A model generated the notes under the pieces. That model ran no database searches, was not told the DNA's origin, and saw only the letters and a program-made list of their open reading frames with translations. Position numbers and translations under genes: made by a program. From assembly GCA_016744015.1 (NCBI GenBank), contig JADGFD010000001.1, positions 62,001-126,000 on the forward strand: 64,000 nt of DNA. Direction: 5' to 3'. This DNA comes from Paracoccaceae bacterium (GTDB taxonomy: Bacteria > Pseudomonadota > Alphaproteobacteria > Rhodobacterales > Rhodobacteraceae). Below, piece by piece: positions 17,334-25,697 of this stretch (positions are counted from its first letter, which is position 1; the number at the start of each line of letters is the position of its first letter).

Positions 17334-17363
17334 AAAAAGGGCGACGCTTGGATGCGCCGCCCT
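17334..17363 (-). terminator. rho-independent terminator of the permease gene
   Basis: Read on the minus strand, AGGGCGGCGC and GCGTCGCCCT pair with one mismatch around ATCCAA, and a TTTTT run follows. It lies 13 bases after the stop of the permease gene. Confidence 0.85.
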
Positions 17364-17375
17364 CTTGAACAGAAG

Positions 17376-18737
17376 TTAAACCTCTTCTGGCAAGACCAGA
17401 TTAAGAATAATGGCCAACACAGCGGCAGGCAGCAGGCCTGTGCTCAAGAGCATATCAACGGTTTTGCCAACATCGCCATCGCCAAAGAACTTCATGGCTT
17501 TGTCTACCTGTTGCAGGCCAATGCCCATGGTCAGCGAAACCGCAAAGATGACCATGTTCCGCTTGTTCCAGTTCACTTCGGAAAGCATGTGAATGCCCGC
17601 CGAGGCCACCATGCCAAACATTACGATCACACCACCACCGAGCACGGGGAAGGGCACGGTGTTTACATAGGCCGCCAGCTTGGGGCTAAGGCCGCAGATG
17701 ATCAGGAACAAAGCGCCGATGGTCACCACATGGCGGCTCATGACACCTGTCATAGCGACAAGGCCCACGTTTTGGCTGAACGAGGTGTTTGGCAAGCCGC
17801 CAAACACACCCGCGATGGCCGTGCCAAGGCCGTCAGCAAAGGTTGCGCCGGTGACTTCCTCATCGGTGGCCTCACGGTCAGCGCCGCCTTTAGTGATGCC
17901 TGAAACGTCACCCACGGTTTCAACGGCGGACACAAAGGCCATGAGGCACATGCCCAGCACTATGCCCCAGTTGACCTCAAAACCGAACTTGAAGGGCATC
18001 GGCGCACCGAAATTGGAGGCAAAGCCGACCTTGGAAAAATCTACCATGCCAAATGCAAAATGCGCCACGGCATAACCAGCGATCATGCCGATCAGCACTG
18101 CGGCGGACGACAAAAAGCCTTTAAATGCGAACTTAATCGCCAGCGTGACAACGATCACAGTAAAGGCGACCGTCCAGTTTTGCCCGCTACCCCATGTGGG
18201 CTGGGACATGTTGAAGCTACCTGCGCCACCCGCGGCGTATTCAATGCCAACATGGATAAGCAGGAGGCCGATCATCAAAACGATCATGCCGGTCACAAGT
18301 GGCGGCAAGGCAAAGCGGATTTTTTTGACAATAAAACCAAGGCCGAAGTGGAAGATGCCGCCGATAATAACGCCGCCCATTAGGCCGCTCATGCCAGCCA
18401 CGCCTTGGCCTGCAACGGCGGGGATCATCAAGGGGATAAAGGCAAAGCTGGTGCCTTGCACAATGGGGAGGCGCGCGCCGATGGGGCCGATGCCAACGGT
18501 TTGAATGAGCGTGGCAATGCCTGCAAACAGGATCGACATCTGGATCATATAATTGATCGCTGGAATATCGGCATTTTCAGAGCCAAAACCAAAGCCGGCA
18601 GCGCCGGCCACGATGATGGCGGGGGTGACGTTGGAGGCGAACATCGCCAATACATGCTGAATGCCCAGCGGCACCGCTTGCACGATCGGCGGCATTACAT
18701 TCGGGTCGGAATATTTTCCGGTGGTTGCATCTGACAT
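17376..18737 (-). CDS. NCS2-family purine (xanthine/urate) permease
   Basis: 453 residues, about 14 hydrophobic segments. NCS2 signatures are present: VQGTSFAFIP near residue 94 and the FSQNVGLVAMTGV motif (about 316-328) with its conserved Gln-Asn. These proteins import nucleobases with protons. The QNVG form and the long first motif favour xanthine or urate over uracil. The neighbours (guaD, 8-oxoguanine deaminase, puuD) also point to purine uptake. The ATG at 18737 follows a strong GAGGGATGAA site; the frame remains open further upstream without one. It is probably transcribed separately from guaD, which lies upstream in the same orientation. Confidence 0.88.
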   Translation of the reverse strand: MSDATTGKYSDPNVMPPIVQAVPLGIQHVLAMFASNVTPAIIVAGAAGFGFGSENADIPAINYMIQMSILFAGIATLIQTVGIGPIGARLPIVQGTSFAFIPLMIPAVAGQGVAGMSGLMGGVIIGGIFHFGLGFIVKKIRFALPPLVTGMIVLMIGLLLIHVGIEYAAGGAGSFNMSQPTWGSGQNWTVAFTVIVVTLAIKFAFKGFLSSAAVLIGMIAGYAVAHFAFGMVDFSKVGFASNFGAPMPFKFGFEVNWGIVLGMCLMAFVSAVETVGDVSGITKGGADREATDEEVTGATFADGLGTAIAGVFGGLPNTSFSQNVGLVAMTGVMSRHVVTIGALFLIICGLSPKLAAYVNTVPFPVLGGGVIVMFGMVASAGIHMLSEVNWNKRNMVIFAVSLTMGIGLQQVDKAMKFFGDGDVGKTVDMLLSTGLLPAAVLAIILNLVLPEEV

Positions 18738-18854
18738 TTCATCCCTCGTTTTTATATTGCGCTCTAGTTGGCGCACGTCGCGAGTTTGGAGAGAATAGGC
18801 AGGTATTGCAAGGAATTTGTACAAAACACCAAATATTGTGCCTTTTACGCAAGT

Positions 18855-20138
18855 TTAATGTCGTTGTCCGGCAATATAAACGGCTTCAATGGCGCGGTCA
18901 TCGCCGAGCATTATGGTGGGGAATATGGACTCCCACAGGGAGTCTGCTTGCGCTGTGCGCTGGGCAATCACGGGGGTGGAAGCAAGGTTTATCACGATAA
19001 TATCGGCTTCTTTGCCCGCTTCAAGATTGCCGATTTTATCTCCGATATGCAGGGCGTCGGCACTGCCTATGGTCGCCATATGAAGCAGTTGTGCGGGGTG
19101 GAGGGCATCGCCCCGGAGCTGGCCGATTTCATAGGCCGAGGCCATGGTGCGGAGCATGGAAAAGCTGGAGCCGCCACCAACATCGGTGGCAAGGCCAGTG
19201 CGAATGCCAGCGGCATGGCTGCGGGTAGCGTGAAACAGGCCAGAGCCGATGAAGGCGTTGGAGGTGGGACAGTGGGCGATGGAGGCGCCTGCGTCGCGAA
19301 TGGCATCCCACTCACGGTCGCTCAGGTAAATCGAGTGGCCCATAACGGCACCGGGGCCAAGCAGCCCAAAATGCTCGTAAACGGCGAGATAGTCGCTGTG
19401 CTCGGGGAAAAGCTCCTGCACCCATGCCAGCTCTTCGTGTTGCTCGGACAGGTGGGTTTGCATCAGGCAATCGGGGTGCTCGGCCCAAAGGGTGCCGGTG
19501 GCCTCTAACTGCGCGGGCGTGGAGGTGGGAGCAAAGCGGGGGGTTATGGTGTAGGAAAGGCGGCCCGTGCCGTGCCATTTTTGCAAGAGGGCTTTGCTGT
19601 CATCATAGCCCGATTGCGCGGTGTCGCGCAGGTTATCCGGCGCGTTGCGGTCCATCAGCACCTTGCCGCCCAGCATCCGCAGGCCCCGCTTTTGGCTGGC
19701 CTCAAAATAGGCGTCCACGCTCGCGGGGTGGATGGTGCAATAGGCGCAGGCGGTGGTAATGCCATTGCTCAGGTTGAGGTCGAGATAGGTTTCGGCGACC
19801 TGAGCGGCATAGCGCGGGTTGCTGAAACGGGATTCCTCGGGGAAGGTATAGGTGTTGAGCCAGTCAATCAGCCGCTTGCCCCAGCTGGCAATGATCGCGG
19901 TTTGGGAAAAATGCGCGTGGCTATCGACAAAGCCCGCCATGAGCAGGTGGCTGCCATGATCGGTGATTGTGGCCTCAGGGTGGGCGGCTTTGAGGCTATC
20001 GGCCTCGCCAACCGCCATGATCTTGCCGCCCTCTACCAGCACGGCACCATTTCGAATATGCTGCACGGCTTCATCAACAGGCAAATGCCACGGGTTGCCG
20101 GTGAAGCTGAGGGTTTGGCCAAGAAGAAGCTCGGGCAT
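18855..20138 (-). CDS. guaD: guanine deaminase
   Basis: 427 residues of the amidohydrolase superfamily; converts guanine to xanthine and ammonia. Zinc motifs: FVDSHAHFSQTAI (guaD form with SQ after HAH), MQTHLSEQHEE, GHSIYL and LATDVGGGSSFSMLRT, the last a hallmark of guanine deaminases. I chose the ATG at 20138 because the AAGGA site lies five bases before it; the ATG at 20144 directly abuts that site. Together with the permease it brings guanine into the purine catabolic route encoded next door. The xanthine dehydrogenase needed between xanthine and urate is not in this window. Confidence 0.93.
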   Translation of the reverse strand: MPELLLGQTLSFTGNPWHLPVDEAVQHIRNGAVLVEGGKIMAVGEADSLKAAHPEATITDHGSHLLMAGFVDSHAHFSQTAIIASWGKRLIDWLNTYTFPEESRFSNPRYAAQVAETYLDLNLSNGITTACAYCTIHPASVDAYFEASQKRGLRMLGGKVLMDRNAPDNLRDTAQSGYDDSKALLQKWHGTGRLSYTITPRFAPTSTPAQLEATGTLWAEHPDCLMQTHLSEQHEELAWVQELFPEHSDYLAVYEHFGLLGPGAVMGHSIYLSDREWDAIRDAGASIAHCPTSNAFIGSGLFHATRSHAAGIRTGLATDVGGGSSFSMLRTMASAYEIGQLRGDALHPAQLLHMATIGSADALHIGDKIGNLEAGKEADIIVINLASTPVIAQRTAQADSLWESIFPTIMLGDDRAIEAVYIAGQRH

Positions 20139-20259
20139 GGACATCCTTACTTTATAAAAGTTGCGCAGGTATTGAACACATCTTTTGCGGCACTGGCAAG
20201 GGTATGCAAGATATGGTTCAATCGCATTGCATGAAGCAGAAGTGGTGGGCGACCCTGAA

Positions 20260-20276
20260 TTCGCCCTAAGGGCGAA
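20260..20276. repeat. perfect 17-bp palindrome in the guaD upstream region
   Basis: TTCGCCCT and AGGGCGAA flank a single A. It lies about 120 bases upstream of guaD and about 390 bases upstream of the kinase gene at 20663. It could be an operator or a short hairpin; no T run follows. Confidence 0.4.
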
Positions 20277-20462
20277 ACTTTAGGGCTGTAGATACTGTTT
20301 TTCAAGGGTTTTTGGGATCCAGCAGTTTAAAAAAATTCAAAAAATACAGAATTAGATGTTTGTATTTGGGGCTAGGGGGCAACGATTATATTTCAACTGA
20401 ACAGGGTTTGTAGTTTCACCGCGTGTGTTCAGAATACCGTTTCATGGGGTTAGTCTATATAT

Positions 20463-20504
20463 CTGACCTGCGTCAAACTGGAGGATATTTGTGGCGCAGG
20501 TCAG
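20463..20504. promoter_or_regulatory. long inverted repeat upstream of the hybrid kinase
   Basis: The 10-bp arms CTGACCTGCG (20463-20472) and CGCAGGTCAG (20495-20504) are perfect and are separated by 22 bases that include GGAGGATATTTGTG. The rest of 20277-20662 holds no convincing gene. The structure may be a leader hairpin or a pair of operator half-sites. Confidence 0.45.
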
Positions 20505-20662
20505 GACCTGTCAACCAGTTATTAAGATCGTCCAGATAGAAATCGTGTCTGCAAAGACAGGGTCCCTCAGCTGGGATGCGCCGAATTCACAATGTCTTAA
20601 ACCTAATATTTATTCTGTTCTCGGCCAGAATTACACGTTTGATTTAGCTCAAGGGGTATATA

Positions 20663-22549
20663 ATGGCAAAGTACTTGCAAAAAATCAGCGATCACAAATA
20701 CACAATATTTGTTTTGGCTGCGGCGGTTGGCCTGTTTTTTATAGCTGCGGAATATGAATTCTATGAAGAATTTTATGAATACAGCCGCATTCACGAAGAT
20801 TGGGAGCTTGATGAGGGTTTTACTTTTTTCATTATAGCAGCCCTCACCCTGCCAATATTATTGCTTAACTCTCGCAAGAAGCTCAAGATGGCTATCCATA
20901 ATCAGTCTATCGTCGAAGAAAATCTGCGCCAGCGTTCGGCAGAACTGGAAATAGCGGTGGCCAAGTCTGAGGAAGCCGGGCGGGCGAAATCGGAGTTTCT
21001 GGCAAATATGAGCCACGAAATCAGAACGCCTATGAATGGTGTGATGGGGATGGCCGCTTTACTGGCCGACAGCGGCCTTGATTCAGGGCAAAAGATGTTC
21101 ACCGATGTGATTATAAAATCCAGCACCTCTCTGCTTGAAATTATCAATGATATTCTCGACTTTTCCAAGATTTCTGCCGGTAAGTTGAAGCTTTTTACGG
21201 CGCCGTTTGAATTGCGGGAAGCCATTGAAGACATCGCCATTATGAATTCCCCTGAAGCGGCTGAAAAAAACGTAGGGCTAATTGTACGGGTCGAGCCATC
21301 TCTGTCGCAAACATATGTTGGTGATGTTGGCCGTATTCGCCAGATTGTCACCAATTTACTGAGCAATGCGGTGAAGTTCACCGAAGTCGGTGAAATCTAT
21401 ATAGATGTTACGGGCGAAAGCTGCGTCACAGCCGACGGGGTGGCGGCATCGCGACTACGTTTTCAAGTCAAGGACACCGGGATCGGAATTCCGGAGGATC
21501 AATGCGACGAGGTTTTTGAAAAATTCAGCCAGGTCGATAGCGCCGACACTCGCGAGCATGAGGGAACCGGACTTGGCCTGGCTATATCGGCACTACTGGT
21601 GAAACAGATGGGCGGTGAGATTGGCCTTGAAAGTGTGGTTGGCGAAGGGTCTACATTTTGGTTTACAATCACCCTGCCTGAGCCTGATGTTAAAACAAAA
21701 AAAAGGAAAGCTCCGCGTGATATAGTAGATCGCCGGATCCTGATCGTAGATGGCAATGAGGCCAGTCGCACTGTTTTGCTGGAGCAAATAACTGCATTGG
21801 GGTTTACGGCAACGAGCTGCTCTGGTGGAGCCGAGGCGCTGGCAATCATGCGTAAGCCTTTGGCTGATGATATCAGTTATGGTGCCGTAATTCTTGACTT
21901 TCAGATGTCAAACATGGATGGCGGCGAAGTGGCCCGCACTATGCGCGAAGATCCCCAACTCGCCGAGATTCCCATCATCATGCTAACATCAGTGGGCGGA
22001 ATAGATGCGGGCAAAGACTTCTCGTCGCTTGATTTACAGGCTCATTTGAACAAACCTACCCGCTCCTCGTTTCTGCTGGAAACACTGATTGAGGTCCTGC
22101 AACCACACAAGGCCAAAAGCCCTGACAAAAAGCCAATTACTTTGCCGGCAAATTCGGAATCGGTCGATATAATGGTTGCTGAAGACAACGAAGTGAACCG
22201 GACCGTGATGGCGCACATACTTCAGCGTCTCGGCTATTCTTGCAAGTTTGCATTTAACGGCGAGGAGGCGGTCGAGATGTTCAAAAACATCAAGCCTAAG
22301 GTTATCTGCATGGATGTTTCGATGCCGAAGATGAACGGGCTCGTGGCAACACAAACCATTCGTGAAATCGAAGGCGGCAGCCGAACGCCCATCATTGGAG
22401 TCACCGCCCACGCCATATACGGCGATAGGGAAACGTGCCTTGACGCCGGTATGGATGACTATCTGCCAAAACCAGTCTCGCCTGATGCGCTGGAAGAGAA
22501 AATAGACTTGTGGCTGGATAAGGGCGAGGACTTAGTCAAAATAGTGTAA
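20663..22549 (+). CDS. membrane hybrid histidine kinase with two receiver domains
   Basis: 628 residues. Transmembrane segments at about 14-30 and 54-70 bracket a short acidic, Tyr/Glu-rich loop ([22 protein letters not shown]-type composition), the only possible periplasmic sensor. A coiled region (about 78-108), HisKA ([13 protein letters not shown], His118) and a full HATPase ([26 protein letters not shown]) follow. REC1 (about 357-485) has Asp412 but its acidic pair is VDGN, with one acidic residue lost. REC2 (about 501-620) is complete with AEDN and Asp551. An AAGGGG site precedes the ATG. No cognate output regulator is adjacent. The stop codon lies two bases before the terminal repeat of an IS remnant, so the original C-terminus may have been altered. 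Confidence 0.9.
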   Translation: MAKYLQKISDHKYTIFVLAAAVGLFFIAAEYEFYEEFYEYSRIHEDWELDEGFTFFIIAALTLPILLLNSRKKLKMAIHNQSIVEENLRQRSAELEIAVAKSEEAGRAKSEFLANMSHEIRTPMNGVMGMAALLADSGLDSGQKMFTDVIIKSSTSLLEIINDILDFSKISAGKLKLFTAPFELREAIEDIAIMNSPEAAEKNVGLIVRVEPSLSQTYVGDVGRIRQIVTNLLSNAVKFTEVGEIYIDVTGESCVTADGVAASRLRFQVKDTGIGIPEDQCDEVFEKFSQVDSADTREHEGTGLGLAISALLVKQMGGEIGLESVVGEGSTFWFTITLPEPDVKTKKRKAPRDIVDRRILIVDGNEASRTVLLEQITALGFTATSCSGGAEALAIMRKPLADDISYGAVILDFQMSNMDGGEVARTMREDPQLAEIPIIMLTSVGGIDAGKDFSSLDLQAHLNKPTRSSFLLETLIEVLQPHKAKSPDKKPITLPANSESVDIMVAEDNEVNRTVMAHILQRLGYSCKFAFNGEEAVEMFKNIKPKVICMDVSMPKMNGLVATQTIREIEGGSRTPIIGVTAHAIYGDRETCLDAGMDDYLPKPVSPDALEEKIDLWLDKGEDLVKIV

Positions 22550-22550
22550 C

Positions 22551-23284
22551 AGAGAGGTGGTCCCACAGCGTTGCTCAGTTAGCAGCGTAAATAAGATGAA
22601 TCTGTTTTCATGGTTAGGCTGCTAATCTCGTTGGTTCTGTTTTTCGGTCATAGGCATCGTCCGGGGGCAATATGCGGTGGGTGGAATGGGGGCGCTCAGC
22701 GTTGTAATAGGCCAGCCATTTGCCGATTTCAGTTTTGGCCTCGGAGCCGGTTTCGAAGGCCCTGAGGTAGACGGGTAATGCCTCGATGCAGAATTCGGCG
22801 TCCAGCGTATTTGATAGCCGTCAGGCCCGCAGCTTGCGCGCCGTCCAGTCCATAATCGCAACCAGATAAAGGACACCTCGCCGCATCAATCTGCGCACCA
22901 GATGACGACCGTATTTGTGGCCCTGACGCTGCATGTGCCGGGCCTTTTGGCCGGTAATACAATCTCGATCGGGTCAGCGACAGCCGTTTGCACTGCCACC
23001 GCACGCTTGGGCGCTGGTTTTGTTTTTCTACGCACATTTGCCTGCGATCCTTGCTTAGCGACCGAAGGCTCGTTTCAAAAAATCCCGCTCCACCACCAGT
23101 TGCCCAATTTTGGAATGCAACTTGTCAATCTCGGCCCCCACATCTCGAGCACCACCGTCATCCTTGCCAAATCCCGCGCCTTAAAGTCGTTCGAATACCG
23201 TTTTCTCTTCGTCATTTCTGATCGTCCTTTTCATAGGCAGATTCACCTTAACAACTGGCCCGAATTTCCGCGACCACCTCTCTT
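22551..23284 (-). mobile_element. deleted IS3-family insertion sequence remnant
   Basis: Perfect 12-bp inverted ends, AGAGAGGTGGTC at 22551-22562 and its complement at 23273-23284, enclose 734 bp. Read on the minus strand, an orfA start (MTKRKRYSNDFKAR, near 23215) runs into an internal deletion and resumes as the orfA tail DKLHSKIGQLVVERDFLKRA. Next come orfB pieces: CKRLSLTRSRLYYRPKG, then AIMDWTARKL, LSNTLDAEFCIEAL, and after a second large deletion YLRAFETGSEAKTEIGKW and WLAYYNAERPHSTHRILPP. Two of the three catalytic DDE regions are thus lost, with stops and frameshifts. It cannot make transposase but still has ends, so it could have been mobilised in trans. Confidence 0.8.
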
Positions 23285-23322
23285 CTGATGATCACACATT
23301 AGCAGACCACCACAAGCTGGGA

Positions 23323-24099
23323 CTATACATCTAGTTCAACGCCAGCCGCCTGTAAGCTTTTTGTGAGCGGCCTATCAGGGGGCCGGTCAGAGATCAGCGT
23401 GTTTATCTGCGCCAGATCACAGGCTTTAAACGGGGCGCGTTTGTTGAGCTTGCTGTGGTCGGCTAGTGCGATGACCTGTGCCGAGGCGGCGGCCATGGCC
23501 TGTGCAACCGTGGCTTCCTGCTGTGAATAATCCATCATGCCAGTGCGGTTTAGGGTGCCCGCAGTTAAAATAGCTATATCCGCCTGATAAGAGGCGATTT
23601 CTCTCACGGTGCCAGCCCCCACAGTTTGGGCATTATCGCCGCGATAAAGCCCGCCGAGCAGGTAAATTGCCGCCCCGCCGCTGCCAGCCGCAAAGGTGGC
23701 GGCAATGCGGGTGGCGTTGGTGATGATCGTCAGGTTTTTGATTTTTGCGAGGGCGCTGGCGCAGATCAGCGTTGTGGAGCCTGTATCGAGAAGCAGGGCC
23801 TGCCCCGGCTTAACGCGCTTGGCGACCTTCTCCGCGATCAGATGTTTTGCCAGCGTGTTTCGCCGCATACGGGCTTCAAAGCCGCCTTCCCCCAGCGGGG
23901 TTAGGGTGCGCGCGCCGCCGTGCAATTTGCGAAGTTGCCCGGCATCGGCCAGCGTGCTCAGGTCGCGCCGGATGGTTTCGCTGGAGGTTTCAAATTTTGC
24001 GGCAAGCTGGTCAACGCTGACCTCGCCATGCTGGTTGACAAGCTCAAGGATGCGGGCTTGCCGGATGTCGGGTCGAAGGTGCTTGCGCTTGCTTGTCAT
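23323..24099 (-). CDS. DeoR-family transcriptional regulator (GlpR-like)
   Basis: 258 residues: N-terminal winged helix (RQARILELVNQHGEVSVDQLAAKF..SSETIRRDLSTLADAGQLRKLHGGA) and C-terminal sugar-phosphate sensing domain (LLLDTGSTTLICASAL..ITNATRIA..LGGLYRGD..ILTAGTLNRTGMMDYSQQEA). The sensor region resembles GlpR/UlaR-like repressors that respond to phosphorylated sugars or polyols. It diverges from a GlpA-like flavoprotein gene, and the AT-rich gap between them carries three repeated elements, so it probably represses that operon. It lies just beyond the IS remnant. Confidence 0.9.
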   Translation of the reverse strand: MTSKRKHLRPDIRQARILELVNQHGEVSVDQLAAKFETSSETIRRDLSTLADAGQLRKLHGGARTLTPLGEGGFEARMRRNTLAKHLIAEKVAKRVKPGQALLLDTGSTTLICASALAKIKNLTIITNATRIAATFAAGSGGAAIYLLGGLYRGDNAQTVGAGTVREIASYQADIAILTAGTLNRTGMMDYSQQEATVAQAMAAASAQVIALADHSKLNKRAPFKACDLAQINTLISDRPPDRPLTKSLQAAGVELDV

Positions 24100-24170
24100 T
24101 TCTTCCTCAATTCAGTTGCTATATATTTGCCCGAGTGGTCATAAAAAGTCATAGTGATTTGTATTTAAAT

Positions 24171-24249
24171 AATATTATAGATCATATTATATCATATAAT
24201 ACGCCCGAAACAACAATACTATAGAGTTTATGCTTGTCAATATTATAGA
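24171..24249. promoter_or_regulatory. three AATAYTATAGA repeats in the divergent promoter
   Basis: Direct copies of AATATTATAGA stand at 24171-24181 and 24239-24249, with a one-base variant AATACTATAGA at 24215-24225. The surrounding 24160-24250 is extremely AT-rich, including overlapping ATCATAT repeats at 24181-24200. They are candidate operators for the divergent DeoR-type repressor; some copies also resemble -10 elements. Confidence 0.45.
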
Positions 24250-24302
24250 ATCACCGTTAGATGCCTGCAAATTACCCTTTGCCTCTCCCTTGAAAGCGCC
24301 GC

Positions 24303-25697
24303 ATGCCAGCCCTTCCCGATAGCTCCGAAATATTTGACGTTGTCATTATCGGCGCTGGTGTCGTCGGCTGCGCAATGGCGCGGCGGTTTGCGCTGGATGG
24401 CGCGCGCGTTCTTGTGCTGGAAAAGGCGGCGGAGGTGCTGGACGGGGCGTCTAAGGCCAATAGCGCGATTTTGCACACGGGGTTTGATGCGCCGCCGGGC
24501 TCGGTGGAGCAAAAATGCATTGCGGATGGGTATCGCGAGTATCTTGAGATCAGGGAAAGCCTTGGCCTGCCGTTGCTCAAAACCGGGGCCATGGTGCTGG
24601 CATGGGATGAGGCGCAACTGGCGCAATTGCTGGTGCTGGTGGCAAAGGCGCATAAAAACGGGGTGGCGGATGTGGCCATGCTGACTCGCGCCGAAATCTT
24701 GGTGCAGGAGCCGCATCTTTCCGAGAGCGTAAAGGGTGGCTTTGTTGTGCCGGGGGAGTATTTGATAGATCCTTGGGCCTCGGCCCATGCTTACATTTTG
24801 CAAGCCATGGCTAACGGTGCGGAGCTTAGGCGGAATTGCGAAGTGCTTTCAGGGCGGTTTGACGGCGTTTGGCGGCTGAATACCAGCCAAGGGGCCGTGC
24901 GGGCCAAGCAGGTGATAAACTGCGCGGGGCTTTACGGGGATGTGATTGACCAGCGCTTGCTGGGCAGTAGCGACTTTAAGATCAAGCCCCGCAAAGGCCA
25001 GTTTGTGGTGTTTGATAAGCCGGCCTCCAAGCTTGCCCGCGCTGTCATTTTGCCGGTGCCAACAAAAACCACCAAGGGGGTGGTGATTTTCAGGACCATC
25101 TTTGGCAATATCGCTGTGGGGCCAACAGCAGAGGAGCAGGAAAGCCGGACAGATGCCAGCACCGAGGCAGAGACGCTAAAAGAGCTGCGCCGCAAGGGCA
25201 TAGAGATGCTGCCGGGGCTGGCGGATTACGAGGTGACCACCACCTATGCCGGATTGCGCCCTGCGACCGAGCATCATGATTACCAGATCAGCCAGCGCGC
25301 GGCGCAGAATTACATCACCGTGGGGGGGATTCGCTCAACGGGCCTAAGCGCGGCGCTTGGTGTTGCGCGGCATGTGGCGGGGCTGAATGCCCGCGCTGGC
25401 TTTAGCGGCAAGCCGCTCAAAAAACCCGTTTGCCCCGCGCCGGATCGGCTTTCGAACTACCACCCGCGCGATTGGGAAAGTGCTGGCCATGGCGGCATTA
25501 TCTGTCATTGTGAGCTGGTGACCAAACGCGAGATTTTGGCGGCGCTGAACGGCCCGATGCCGCCCACCACCTTGCAAGGGCTAAAGAGGCGCACGCGGGT
25601 GTGCATGGGGCGCTGCCAGGGGTTTTATTGCACGGGGCCGCTGGCCACGCTAACCCAGGGCCGCCTTGACCCCGCCATTGGAGAGCCTGATGAATAG
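24303..25697 (+). CDS. GlpA-like FAD-dependent oxidoreductase with BFD-type [2Fe-2S] domain
   Basis: 464 residues. The N-terminal Rossmann loop DVVIIGAGVVGCAMARRFA binds FAD. The body is of the DAO/glycerol-3-phosphate dehydrogenase type (SKANSAILHTGFDA, GLYGDVID). The last 70 residues form a BFD-like iron-sulfur domain with cysteines in IICHCELVT and VCMGRCQGFYC, as in GlpA of the anaerobic glycerol-3-phosphate dehydrogenase. The substrate is unknown: a 2-hydroxy acid or polyol phosphate is likely. It overlaps the next flavoprotein gene by eight bases, paralleling glpA-glpB. There is no glycerol kinase nearby. Confidence 0.8.
   Translation: MPALPDSSEIFDVVIIGAGVVGCAMARRFALDGARVLVLEKAAEVLDGASKANSAILHTGFDAPPGSVEQKCIADGYREYLEIRESLGLPLLKTGAMVLAWDEAQLAQLLVLVAKAHKNGVADVAMLTRAEILVQEPHLSESVKGGFVVPGEYLIDPWASAHAYILQAMANGAELRRNCEVLSGRFDGVWRLNTSQGAVRAKQVINCAGLYGDVIDQRLLGSSDFKIKPRKGQFVVFDKPASKLARAVILPVPTKTTKGVVIFRTIFGNIAVGPTAEEQESRTDASTEAETLKELRRKGIEMLPGLADYEVTTTYAGLRPATEHHDYQISQRAAQNYITVGGIRSTGLSAALGVARHVAGLNARAGFSGKPLKKPVCPAPDRLSNYHPRDWESAGHGGIICHCELVTKREILAALNGPMPPTTLQGLKRRTRVCMGRCQGFYCTGPLATLTQGRLDPAIGEPDE

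Noticed and set aside
17247-17903. 218-codon open frame on the + strand
   Set aside because: It runs antisense through the permease terminator and coding region; the minus-strand permease has clear NCS2 motifs and a good start site.
20639-20652. FNR-like box TTGAT-N4-CTCAA
   Set aside because: One mismatch from consensus, but it overlaps the ribosome binding site 10 bases before the start codon, an unlikely operator position.
20491-20757. 88-codon frame before the hybrid kinase
   Set aside because: No start signal, it overlaps the kinase start in another frame, and the protein has no recognisable pattern.
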